A stretch of 6,977 nucleotides of DNA from JBBIUS01 sp037440105 (GTDB lineage Bacteria; Patescibacteriota; Patescibacteriia; XYB2-FULL-38-15), in the NCBI GenBank assembly GCA_037440105.1, contig JBBIUS010000037.1:1-6977 (forward strand), read 5' to 3'. A program made the translations under genes and the position numbers. Shown here in pieces: positions 1-4,477 of the stretch (position 1 is its first letter; every line of letters starts with the position of its first letter). Under the pieces are notes generated by a model. That model was given only the letters and a program-made list of their open reading frames with translations, did no database searches and was not told where the DNA came from.

Positions 1-131
1 CGACCAAATCGATCAACTGGCGCCGGAGTAATTCCGCATAAATAAATTTTTTGGCAACCCGCCGCGTCAGCCGTCCTGAAAATTGAACCGACGTTATATG
101 TACTTCTGATGTTATGCAAAATTACTACCAT
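1..131 (-). CDS. SpoU/TrmH-family RNA 2'-O-methyltransferase, N-terminal fragment (runs off left edge)
   Basis: The reading frame starts with ATG at 131 and stays open to the window edge, giving 43 residues plus two bases. Residues 5-25 (LHNIRSTYNVGSIFRTADAAG) match motif 1 of the SpoU (SPOUT) superfamily, with the conserved Asn7, Arg9, Asn13, Gly15 and Arg19. The continuation, KIYLCGITPAPVDRFG, fits the first beta strand and loop that follow. Enzymes of this family methylate ribose 2'-hydroxyls in tRNA or rRNA using S-adenosylmethionine and form a trefoil-knot fold. The target cannot be told from the N-terminus. The start lies 3 bases after the stop of the patatin-like gene, so it is the last visible gene of the truB operon and probably translationally coupled. 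No clear Shine-Dalgarno is seen. The C-terminal knot and SAM-binding motifs are outside the window. Confidence 0.87.
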   Translation of the reverse strand, partial: MVVILHNIRSTYNVGSIFRTADAAGCQKIYLCGITPAPVDRFG

Positions 132-134
132 AAA

Positions 135-947
135 TTAAAGGCCAACCATTCTTTTGATTTTGGAAATGTTCATCCTCATAACTTTTTCTCCTTCAGCAAT
201 AATTTTTTTACTTTCCATAAAATCTCGCCAACCAATAAGTGCCGAAGAAAAAATCCTTGGTTCAATAACAATATCAGCTTCCTTGACTTTCTCTTTGGCA
301 AGATGATGTCGCAAAATTGCCAAAGAATTGCTTGCCGCTTCAAAAATTCTCAATTTTTTATTTTTGTCCTTATAACAATTATCTAAATTAACGGCAATAA
401 TAAAATTGGCGCCCATTGCCTTAACCGCATTAACTGGCACCGGCTCAGACAAACCCCCGTCGACCAAAATTTTTCCATTAAATTCAACTGGCTTAAAAAT
501 AATCGGTACGGAAATACTTGCTCTGATGGCCGAAGCGACATCTCCTGACTTCAGTACAATCGGTTCTCCAGTTTCAAAATTAGTAGCCATTGCGGTAAAC
601 GGTATTCTTAGGTCGGAAAACTTTATATTACCGATTTGTTTCCTTATAAATATTTCTATTTTTTTTCCACTAATCAAACCGCTCCCAACAGCAGGATCCC
701 ACACCAAACTCAAAATCTGCCGCCAACTATTACTTTTTGCCAACCCCTCAATTTTTTTAATATCTACTAAAGCAGCGTATAAACCGCCAACAAGTGCTCC
801 GATGCTTGATCCAGCAATAAAACTTATTGGAATGTTATTTTCTTCTAAAACTTTAATTACCCCGATATGAGCTAAGCCCCTGGCTCCCCCACTGCCAAAA
901 GCCAAACCGATTTTAAATTTTTTCTTTTTTCCCTGAGAAAAATACAT
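135..947 (-). CDS. Patatin-like phospholipase (RssA type)
   Basis: This 270-residue protein has the full patatin signature. The glycine-rich oxyanion loop GSGGARG is at residues 18-24, the nucleophile elbow GSSIG at 46-50 with Ser48 as nucleophile, and the DGG motif at 163-165 with Asp163 as the second member of the Ser-Asp dyad. The stretch RASISVPIIFKPV (142-154) before the Asp is also typical. The family hydrolyses acyl esters of lipids; the length matches compact bacterial RssA/YchK-like members. There is no signal peptide: the N-terminus is a lysine-rich stretch (KKKK at 7-10), so the enzyme is probably cytoplasmic or at the inner membrane face. The start lies 6 bases after the tspO stop. 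All catalytic residues are present, so activity is likely, but the natural lipid substrate is unknown. Confidence 0.93.
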   Translation of the reverse strand: MYFSQGKKKKFKIGLAFGSGGARGLAHIGVIKVLEENNIPISFIAGSSIGALVGGLYAALVDIKKIEGLAKSNSWRQILSLVWDPAVGSGLISGKKIEIFIRKQIGNIKFSDLRIPFTAMATNFETGEPIVLKSGDVASAIRASISVPIIFKPVEFNGKILVDGGLSEPVPVNAVKAMGANFIIAVNLDNCYKDKNKKLRIFEAASNSLAILRHHLAKEKVKEADIVIEPRIFSSALIGWRDFMESKKIIAEGEKVMRMNISKIKRMVGL

Positions 948-953
948 AAAAAA

Positions 954-1424
954 TTATTTATTCAAGCTCCAGACTATGTAAGTTAAATATGTGGCAAAAG
1001 CCACCCATCCGGCGTAAGGAAAAAGTAAAACCGAAGCAATCCTTGAAACCGGCCAAATTAAAACTATAAGCACAATCACGGTAAGGTCTAGCAGTCCGGC
1101 TTCAATGGCTGCCGCGCCAAGCCAATGTCGATTAAAAAATAAATAACTCCAAAAAATATTTAAAATTCCATTTAAAACAAAAATAGCTGCCACCAACCAA
1201 AAATGATTATCGTGCGCCGTCTTGTTCCAGAAAATAATCGCGGAAATTGCCGCTAAAATAAAAATTATTGTCCAAACCGTACCGATAACCAAACCGGGCG
1301 GCGTCCAGCTCGGCAACTTTATTGTTTTATACCAACCAATGCCTCTGCCAGTTAGCCAATTACCGACCAAAGACACGATAATCATAAAAATGGGAATCAA
1401 AAAATAATTTGGTTTTAATTTCAT
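954..1424 (-). CDS. tspO: TspO/MBR family membrane protein (tryptophan-rich sensory protein)
   Basis: The 156-residue length and layout are those of TspO. There are five predicted hydrophobic helices at roughly residues 6-25, 44-66, 77-97, 102-124 and 128-152. Family motifs are visible: W31 with LPSWTPPG at 37-44, GTVWT at 48-52, LNIFWSYLFF at 88-97 and PYAGWVAFATYLTYIVW at 136-152. The aromatic-rich WTPP loop and the WxxxA pattern near the C-terminus belong to the porphyrin/cholesterol-binding pocket in characterised relatives. TspO binds tetrapyrroles and is linked to stress and membrane physiology; the role here cannot be inferred further. It sits 4 bases after truB and 6 bases before the phospholipase, so it is the second operon gene. 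No Shine-Dalgarno precedes its ATG. Confidence 0.93.
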   Translation of the reverse strand: MKLKPNYFLIPIFMIIVSLVGNWLTGRGIGWYKTIKLPSWTPPGLVIGTVWTIIFILAAISAIIFWNKTAHDNHFWLVAAIFVLNGILNIFWSYLFFNRHWLGAAAIEAGLLDLTVIVLIVLIWPVSRIASVLLFPYAGWVAFATYLTYIVWSLNK

Positions 1425-1428
1425 GCTA

Positions 1429-2088
1429 TTATAAACTAATTTTAATAGATTTACTTTTTTTAAACTGCCCGACCCTCGTTCTTTCGAGATCTTTTAAATA
1501 TCCTCCTACTTTTAATTTTTTTCCCAAATCGCGGGCCAAGGAACGAACATAAAAACCTGGACCACTAATAATTTTTAGTTTAAGCAGTGGCCATTTATAT
1601 TTTATTATTTTAATCTCCTTAACTTCTACTTGCCGTTTTTTTAATTTTACTTTTTGTCCCTGTCGCGCCAATTCATAAGCTCTTTTACCACCCACCTTAA
1701 TCGCGCTAAAAATTGGTGGCTTTTGTAAAATTTTCCCGCAAAATTTTAGCAAAACTTTTTCTATTTCAGTACGAGATGGTTTTGTAACGACCATTACTTT
1801 TGTCTTTCTCCCAGCTTCGTCGTCTGTCGCGCTTTCTACACCAAATTTGATTGTTGCCAAATATTCTTTTTCTGCTTCTACAACTTCGCGGAGTTTTCTT
1901 GTCGCTTCACGACCCATGCCCACCACCAAGACACCGCTTGCCAAAGGATCAAGCGTTCCTGCGTGGCCTATTTTTTTAACGCCAGTTAAATTACGCAACT
2001 TCCGGATGATATCAAAAGAAGTCGGTCCCTTAGGCTTCCAAACAGCGATTATTTTTCCTTTTAAATTTATCCATTTAATTTTTGTCAT
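1429..2088 (-). CDS. truB: tRNA pseudouridine-55 synthase TruB, catalytic core only
   Basis: TruB isomerises U55 in the T-loop of tRNAs to pseudouridine. The family motifs occur in order: KPKGPTS at 18-24, GHAGTLDPLASGVL at 41-54 with catalytic Asp47, KEYLATIKFG at 74-83, QKPPIFSAIKVGGKRAYELAR at 122-142 (including the basic KR pair), and GFYVRSLARDLG at 178-189. The protein stops at 219 residues soon after LERTRVGQF (201-209). It therefore lacks the C-terminal PUA-like extension that makes E. coli TruB about 314 residues long. The open frame ends naturally, so this is a compact family form rather than an obvious truncation. ATG at 2088 is the only good start, although the 11 residues before GKIIAVWKPK are longer than usual. 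It is first in the four-gene operon, preceded by about 240 bases of AT-rich spacer. Confidence 0.95.
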   Translation of the reverse strand: MTKIKWINLKGKIIAVWKPKGPTSFDIIRKLRNLTGVKKIGHAGTLDPLASGVLVVGMGREATRKLREVVEAEKEYLATIKFGVESATDDEAGRKTKVMVVTKPSRTEIEKVLLKFCGKILQKPPIFSAIKVGGKRAYELARQGQKVKLKKRQVEVKEIKIIKYKWPLLKLKIISGPGFYVRSLARDLGKKLKVGGYLKDLERTRVGQFKKSKSIKISL

Positions 2089-2172
2089 CTTATGGTTGCA
2101 AAATGTCTTCAGTCAACCCGTTAATAAAAATTATTACCTCTTAAAGAAATCAGATTGCAGAAGTCATAAATT

Positions 2173-2178
2173 ATTCTA
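2173..2178 (-). promoter_or_regulatory. Possible -10 box for the truB operon
   Basis: On the minus strand this reads TAGAAT, the same hexamer used in the tRNA-Gln and ABC transporter promoters of this window. It would give a leader of about 80 bases before truB. No good -35 box lies 16-18 bases upstream, so the call is weak. A second candidate, TTGACT with CATAAG 17 bases later (ending next to the start codon), is less likely because transcription would begin at or inside the start codon. Confidence 0.3.
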
Positions 2179-2224
2179 ATGTTTTTCTTGTTTATAAAAT
2201 AGATACACTGAATATCAAATCACC

Positions 2225-2303
2225 AAATTAAAAATTTAAATTATTTGTCAATGTCAATTCTAATAATTCTTGATTTCAAAAATACATTTTAAATTAAAAA
2301 TTT
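2225..2303. repeat. Short AT-rich direct repeats in the spacer between truB and the methyltransferase gene
   Basis: The 13-base word AAATTAAAAATTT occurs at 2225-2237 and again at 2291-2303 in the same orientation. Between them, TGTCAATGTCAA at 2246-2257 reads on the minus strand as two consecutive consensus -35 hexamers (TTGACATTGACA), but no -10 box sits at the usual distance. The rest of the 2089-2328 spacer has no open frame or RNA gene I can support, and no GC-rich terminator follows the methyltransferase gene that ends at 2329. The repeats may be low-complexity drift. Confidence 0.45.
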
Positions 2304-2328
2304 GAATAAAAATGCTTCTTTTTTATCA

Positions 2329-3066
2329 TTATCTTTTTCTCTCAATAATTAAACGCTCGTGAATATGGATGCCGTCGGGTTTATCAACTTCTTGAAAAAA
2401 ATATTTATATGGACCATTATCATCTTGCCCAATCGTTTTCTCAAGTTCTTCGTTAAGAATCTGCCTCCACTCTGAATAATCGGCTACCCCACCTTCAGAA
2501 AATTGAAAAATCTCCGCTTTGAGAATTGGATAAAAAATAGCTCGACCACCAATTTTCAAATGACTCAAAGTTGAATTAATAAAATTACGAATTTTTTGCC
2601 TCACTATATTTGCTTCTGTCTTTTTCCATTTTTCGCCAGACTGCTCACTCCGGCCGGCAAACATCACGGGCACGCTATTCATGGCAACAATTGTATTAAA
2701 CTGCGGCTCTTCCGATGTCTCCATTTTTCTTTTTAATTCTAAATTTTCAAAGGATACACCGCTGATCCGAAAATTTTTATTGTAATCAACTCCATCTGCT
2801 TTAACATCCATAAAAGGTTGCTCATCAATAGAAACAACCCAACAATCGAATCCTTTTTCCTTGGCTAATTTTTGTAATTCATCACCAAAAGCTGCCAAAG
2901 GACCGGCCCCAACATCTAAAATATCAGCATCTACAATATCCCGCGAGGAAAGGCCCAATTTTTTCCAATACTTATCAAAAATTTCTTGTCGCGCTTTATC
3001 GCGCGATTCCTTTGTTGGATATTGTTCTTCTGGAGAACGATGACCTATTTTTCTTTCATTTTCCAT
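2329..3066 (-). CDS. Class I SAM-dependent methyltransferase-like protein
   Basis: The 245-residue protein has the Rossmann-type methyltransferase layout. Motif I is ADILDVGAGPLAAFGDEL at 47-64, with the acidic residue ending the next strand at VVSIDEQP (77-84). A motif IV-like strand is FNTIVAMNSVPVM at 123-135, and the post-motif strand LKIGGRAIFYPIL is at 170-182. The charged first 45 residues hold no recognisable domain. The motif IV region has MNSVP instead of the D/N-PPY found in N6-adenine or glutamine methyltransferases, so a small-molecule, lipid or unknown acceptor is more likely. Substrate and pathway cannot be named. It stands alone between the truB operon and a divergent gene. 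ATG at 3066 is chosen because a nearby ATG at 3071 is in another frame; no Shine-Dalgarno is seen. The fold is fairly sure, the function is not. Confidence 0.75.
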   Translation of the reverse strand: MENERKIGHRSPEEQYPTKESRDKARQEIFDKYWKKLGLSSRDIVDADILDVGAGPLAAFGDELQKLAKEKGFDCWVVSIDEQPFMDVKADGVDYNKNFRISGVSFENLELKRKMETSEEPQFNTIVAMNSVPVMFAGRSEQSGEKWKKTEANIVRQKIRNFINSTLSHLKIGGRAIFYPILKAEIFQFSEGGVADYSEWRQILNEELEKTIGQDDNGPYKYFFQEVDKPDGIHIHERLIIERKR

Positions 3067-3102
3067 ATCATTTTTAATTAATATATTTAAAAATCTTTTA
3101 TT

Positions 3103-3131
3103 ATCTTACCCTTTTTGAAACTAAAAAGCAA
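3103..3131 (-). promoter_or_regulatory. Probable promoter of the methyltransferase gene
   Basis: On the minus strand TTGCTT (3131-3126) is followed after 17 bases by TAAGAT (3108-3103). Transcription would start near 3096, giving a leader of about 30 bases. The same -35 hexamer precedes tRNA-Gln. The box lies back to back with the plus-strand promoter at 3139, only 7 bases away, so a regulator bound here could affect both genes. Confidence 0.4.
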
Positions 3132-3138
3132 ATTGAGG

Positions 3139-3167
3139 TTGACAAAATTCATTAATGATGATAATAT
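3139..3167 (+). promoter_or_regulatory. Sigma-70-type promoter of the 141-residue protein gene
   Basis: A perfect -35 box TTGACA (3139-3144) is followed after 17 bases by TAATAT (3162-3167), with an extended -10 TGA immediately upstream (3159-3161). An alternative -10, GATAAT at 3160-3165, would give a 15-base spacer. Transcription should start near 3174. It is one of the strongest-looking promoters in the window. Confidence 0.75.
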
Positions 3168-3181
3168 TTTTTCTATTATTC

Positions 3182-3254
3182 TAGGTTCGGCCAGGAAGGA
3201 AATCTTACCTTAGCCCTGAGGTTAACCCTGAAGCTGCAATGGGCGAAAAGGAGG
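3182..3254 (+). promoter_or_regulatory. Structured 5' leader with alternative hairpins and strong Shine-Dalgarno
   Basis: The leader is richer in G and C than its surroundings. Two hairpins that exclude each other can be drawn. In form A, CAGGAAGG (3192-3199) pairs with CCTT (3208-3211) and CCTG (3215-3218) around a three-base bulge. In form B, TTACCTTAG (3205-3213) pairs with CTGAGGTTAA (3216-3225), with one bulged A and one G-U pair, leaving loop GCCC. That loop is complementary to GGGC at 3241-3244, directly before the Shine-Dalgarno AAGGAGG (3248-3254), so a pseudoknot next to the ribosome site is possible. The design resembles a cis-acting translational switch, but it matches no riboswitch class I know. 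Chance pairing is not excluded. Confidence 0.45.
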
Positions 3255-3257
3255 AAA

Positions 3258-3683
3258 ATGCAAAAAAAATTAGAACACATTGTTGCAGTTCTTAAAAAAA
3301 GTAAAGATCCGCAAACGAAAATCGCAACCTTCATTGAGCGATTTGGCGGAACACAAATCTACCACTACGACAATCATCGAGGCGCGGAGATCAGATGGCA
3401 TGGTCAAAACGGATTTCTACACTACTTTATAGGTATTCTTGAGAATGGCGGTTTGAAAGAACCGCCTTACCCAATTGCGAAAGGATTTGACAGCGAAAGA
3501 AATAGCGTGTTTATCGTTTTTCAAAAATCTATTTGGCCCATAGGCACCGTTTTTCATCACGCAGGCAGGATTTATATTGTCGTATATAATGAAACTACTT
3601 TTGTAGGTCTAAATGGCCAAAGTCGCCAACAAACGCTCTTCTGCGCAATACGCAAAGAAGCCATCGAGGCAATGGAAAATTAA
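3258..3683 (+). CDS. Unrecognised 141-residue protein
   Basis: I do not recognise this family. The start ATG at 3258 is supported by AAGGAGG ending 3 bases upstream, a clean promoter and a downstream terminator, so the gene is very likely real. The product has an N-terminal amphipathic, lysine-rich helix (residues 1-28, with KIATFIERFGG at 21-31). A central mixed region follows with several His and aromatic residues (IYHYDNHRGAEIRWHG at 34-49, HYF at 55-57). Beta-like strands come next (SVFIVF at 83-88, GRIYIVVYNETTFVGLNG at 103-120), then a charged C-terminal helix (IRKEAIEAMEN). There is no signal peptide or membrane helix, so it is probably cytoplasmic. The only cysteine is Cys129, so no zinc finger is apparent. 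It is monocistronic, and its strong Shine-Dalgarno and slightly less AT-rich sequence differ from most neighbours. No function is proposed. Confidence 0.8.
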   Translation: MQKKLEHIVAVLKKSKDPQTKIATFIERFGGTQIYHYDNHRGAEIRWHGQNGFLHYFIGILENGGLKEPPYPIAKGFDSERNSVFIVFQKSIWPIGTVFHHAGRIYIVVYNETTFVGLNGQSRQQTLFCAIRKEAIEAMEN

Positions 3684-3704
3684 AACTATCAAAGGAGAAC
3701 ACAA

Positions 3705-3740
3705 ATCTCCCAAAAGAGAAATCTAGCGGGAGATCTTTTA
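3705..3740 (+). terminator. Probable intrinsic terminator after the 141-residue protein gene
   Basis: ATCTCCC (3705-3711) pairs perfectly with GGGAGAT (3728-3734), leaving a 16-base loop, and is followed by CTTTTA and further T-rich sequence. It begins about 20 bases after the stop codon. The long loop makes it weaker than the two terminators further downstream, but its position before the tRNA promoter fits. Confidence 0.55.
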
Positions 3741-3748
3741 TATATTTC

Positions 3749-3776
3749 TTGCTTTTTACGATTTTTTTGATAGAAT
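3749..3776 (+). promoter_or_regulatory. Promoter of tRNA-Gln
   Basis: TTGCTT (3749-3754) is followed after 16 bases by TAGAAT (3771-3776), with an extended -10 TGA just upstream. The 12-base string TAGAATATAAAA at the -10 region is identical in the ABC transporter promoter at 6032. Transcription would start near 3783, a few bases before the mature tRNA. Confidence 0.65.
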
Positions 3777-3786
3777 ATAAAAATAT

Positions 3787-3857
3787 TCCGGGGTCGTCTA
3801 ATGGTAGGACAGATGGCTCTGGACCATCTAATCTTGGTTCGAATCCAAGCCCCGGAG
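3787..3857 (+). tRNA. trnQ: tRNA-Gln (anticodon CUG)
   Basis: A complete cloverleaf can be drawn. The acceptor stem pairs TCCGGGG (3787-3793) with CCCCGGA (3850-3856), with G3857 as discriminator. The D arm lies at 3796-3810 and contains TAATGGTA. The anticodon stem GATGG/CCATC (3812-3816 and 3824-3828) closes a 7-base loop CTCTGGA whose middle bases, 3819-3821, are CTG. The T arm CTTGG-TTCGAAT-CCAAG spans 3833-3849. CCA is not encoded and must be added enzymatically. The body resembles bacterial glutamine tRNAs. Its T-arm and acceptor 3' sequence, GAATCCAAGCCCC, recurs downstream in the tandem units. Confidence 0.96.
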
Positions 3858-4055
3858 TTATGCGCAGAAGATTTTTTATTTTGTTAAAACTAAGGTTTAG
3901 AATTTTGTTTTAAAAAACAACGGCTTGGCTGAGAACGGGAAAGGGGTCGGGAAAACGGGAGTTTTCCCGTTTGCGGAAGCATTGAAACCGCAAGGCTTCA
4001 AAGTGCAGTCCTGACTGCGGCAGGACTAGCAGTAAGAATCCAAGCCCCCGGGGCC
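3858..4055 (+). ncRNA. Candidate structured RNA, copy 1 of a tandem unit after tRNA-Gln
   Basis: No convincing protein is present, but the stretch can fold. GGCTTGG (3922-3928) pairs with CCAAGCC (4040-4046) as a closing helix. Inside it are CGGGAAAAC/GTTTTCCCG (3948-3956 with 3961-3969) capped by a GNRA-type GGGA loop, TTGCGG/CCGCAA (3971-3976 with 3988-3993) with a possible pseudoknot through GAAGC (3976-3980) and GCTTC (3995-3999), and AGTCCTG/CAGGACT (4007-4013 with 4021-4027). It lies between the tRNA and a strong terminator with no terminator of its own before it, so it could be transcribed from the tRNA promoter. A diverged copy follows at 4158-4366. It matches no RNA family I can name. 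An alternative is debris of a mobile element that targets the tRNA 3' end. Confidence 0.45.
4036..4048 (+). repeat. Direct repeat of the tRNA-Gln 3' end
   Basis: GAATCCAAGCCCC here is identical to tRNA positions 3841-3853. An 11-base version, GAATCCAAGCC, recurs at 4349-4359 at the end of copy 2, and a degenerate version, GAATCCCAACC, is at 4161-4171. Such repeats of a tRNA 3' end often mark attachment sites of integrated elements. Here the same bases also form the 3' strand of the closing helix of copy 1, so an RNA-structure explanation competes. Confidence 0.65.
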
Positions 4056-4096
4056 AAAGAAAAATCTCGACTTTTGTCGAGATTTTTCTTTGTTTT
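4056..4096 (+). terminator. Strong intrinsic terminator closing copy 1 (works on either strand)
   Basis: AAAGAAAAATCTCGAC (4056-4071) and GTCGAGATTTTTCTTT (4076-4091) form a perfect 16-pair stem around a TTTT loop, followed by GTTTTA. A and T runs flank the GC core on both sides, so the hairpin could end transcription in either direction. It is the most perfect hairpin in the window. Confidence 0.88.
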
Positions 4097-4157
4097 ACGG
4101 GAATAATTTTGACAAAGCCCCCATCAAGTCGTTACAGCCGACTTCACACCGAGAAAT

Positions 4158-4366
4158 TTCGAATCCCAACCAGAAGTTATTGTGCAAAAGATTATCTAAT
4201 TTGCTAAAACTAAAAATTAAAAATTCGGTCTTAAAAATAAAGGCTTAGACGAAAAACGAAAAATGGATCGGAAAAACGAAAATTTTCCCTTCTGAGAAAA
4301 TATTAAGACTTCAAAGCGTATTCCTGGCAGAGTTAGGCCGAGTAGCGAGAATCCAAGCCGCAAAGC
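4158..4366 (+). ncRNA. Candidate structured RNA, diverged copy 2 of the tandem unit
   Basis: This stretch aligns with the region that starts at the T loop of tRNA-Gln and runs through copy 1, offset by about 320 bases. Shared blocks include TTCGAATCC, the GAAGTTAT/GGAGTTAT start, GCTAAAACTAA/GTTAAAACTAA, GGCTT, TTTTCCC, CTTCAAAG and AGAATCCAAGCC. In the last 51 aligned bases, from CTTCAAAG to CCAAGCC, 38 are identical without gaps. The closing helix persists as GGCTT (4242-4246) with AAGCC (4355-4359), and a GGAAAA/TTTTCC hairpin (4270-4275 with 4283-4288) replaces the GC-rich one. Copy 2 is more AT-rich and has lost three pairs of the last hairpin and the TTGCGG/CCGCAA stem, so it may be decaying. 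It ends just before its own terminator. Confidence 0.4.
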
Positions 4367-4367
4367 A

Positions 4368-4400
4368 AAAAAATCCAACACAAAGTTGGATTTTTTGTCT
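4368..4400 (+). terminator. Intrinsic terminator closing copy 2
   Basis: AAAAAATCCAAC (4368-4379) pairs perfectly with GTTGGATTTTTT (4385-4396) over 12 bases around the loop ACAAA. The T run on one arm and A run on the other allow function on both strands. Its sequence is unrelated to the terminator of copy 1, although the position within the unit is the same. Confidence 0.82.
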
Positions 4401-4408
4401 AGCATCAG

Positions 4409-4436
4409 AAAAAAGCACGTCAGCTATTTTGCTGAT
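4409..4436 (-). terminator. Probable terminator of the ABC transporter operon
   Basis: Read on the minus strand, TCAGC and GCTGA (4435-4431 and 4424-4420) form a 5-pair stem around AAAATA, followed by CGTGC and a run of six T (4414-4409). It lies about 45 bases after the permease stop, where an operon end is expected. The bidirectional hairpin at 4368-4396 would serve as a backup. Confidence 0.5.
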
Positions 4437-4477
4437 AGATTGTTCGTCTTTTAGTCCTTCTTTTTTCTAATTCTATT

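Noticed and set aside
406..870. 154-residue plus-strand open frame
   Set aside because: It lies opposite the patatin-like gene, whose catalytic motifs are unmistakable; it is an antisense shadow.
3182..3254. Leader as SRP RNA or a known riboswitch (TPP, glycine, preQ1)
   Set aside because: GGCCAGGAAGG and CTGAGG recall parts of SRP RNA and TPP elements, but the required conserved cores of those families are absent.
3239..3295. Overlapping short frame starting at ATG 3239 in the leader (18 codons)
   Set aside because: It lacks a Shine-Dalgarno, overlaps the well-supported start at 3258 in another frame, and has no sign of conservation that can be seen here.
3858..4055. Copy 1 as group I intron, tmRNA or RNase P RNA
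   Set aside because: The AGTCC and GGACTA strands are in the wrong order for a group I P7 helix, no tmRNA tag frame is found, and the RNase P universal core sequences are missing.
4000..4060. Plus-strand frame shared by both tandem copies (LQS...RIQA at their ends)
   Set aside because: The peptides look alike because the DNA is homologous. Of 13 differences over 51 bases only 4 are at third codon positions, and no start codon or longer open frame supports translation.
3838..4400. CRISPR array
   Set aside because: The repeats are two long diverged units rather than short identical repeats with unique spacers, and no cas gene is present.
4217..4405. 62-residue minus-strand open frame across copy 2
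   Set aside because: It covers the tandem unit and its terminator hairpin, has a low-complexity F/L/S-rich translation, and the aligned part of copy 1 shows no codon-position bias in its differences.
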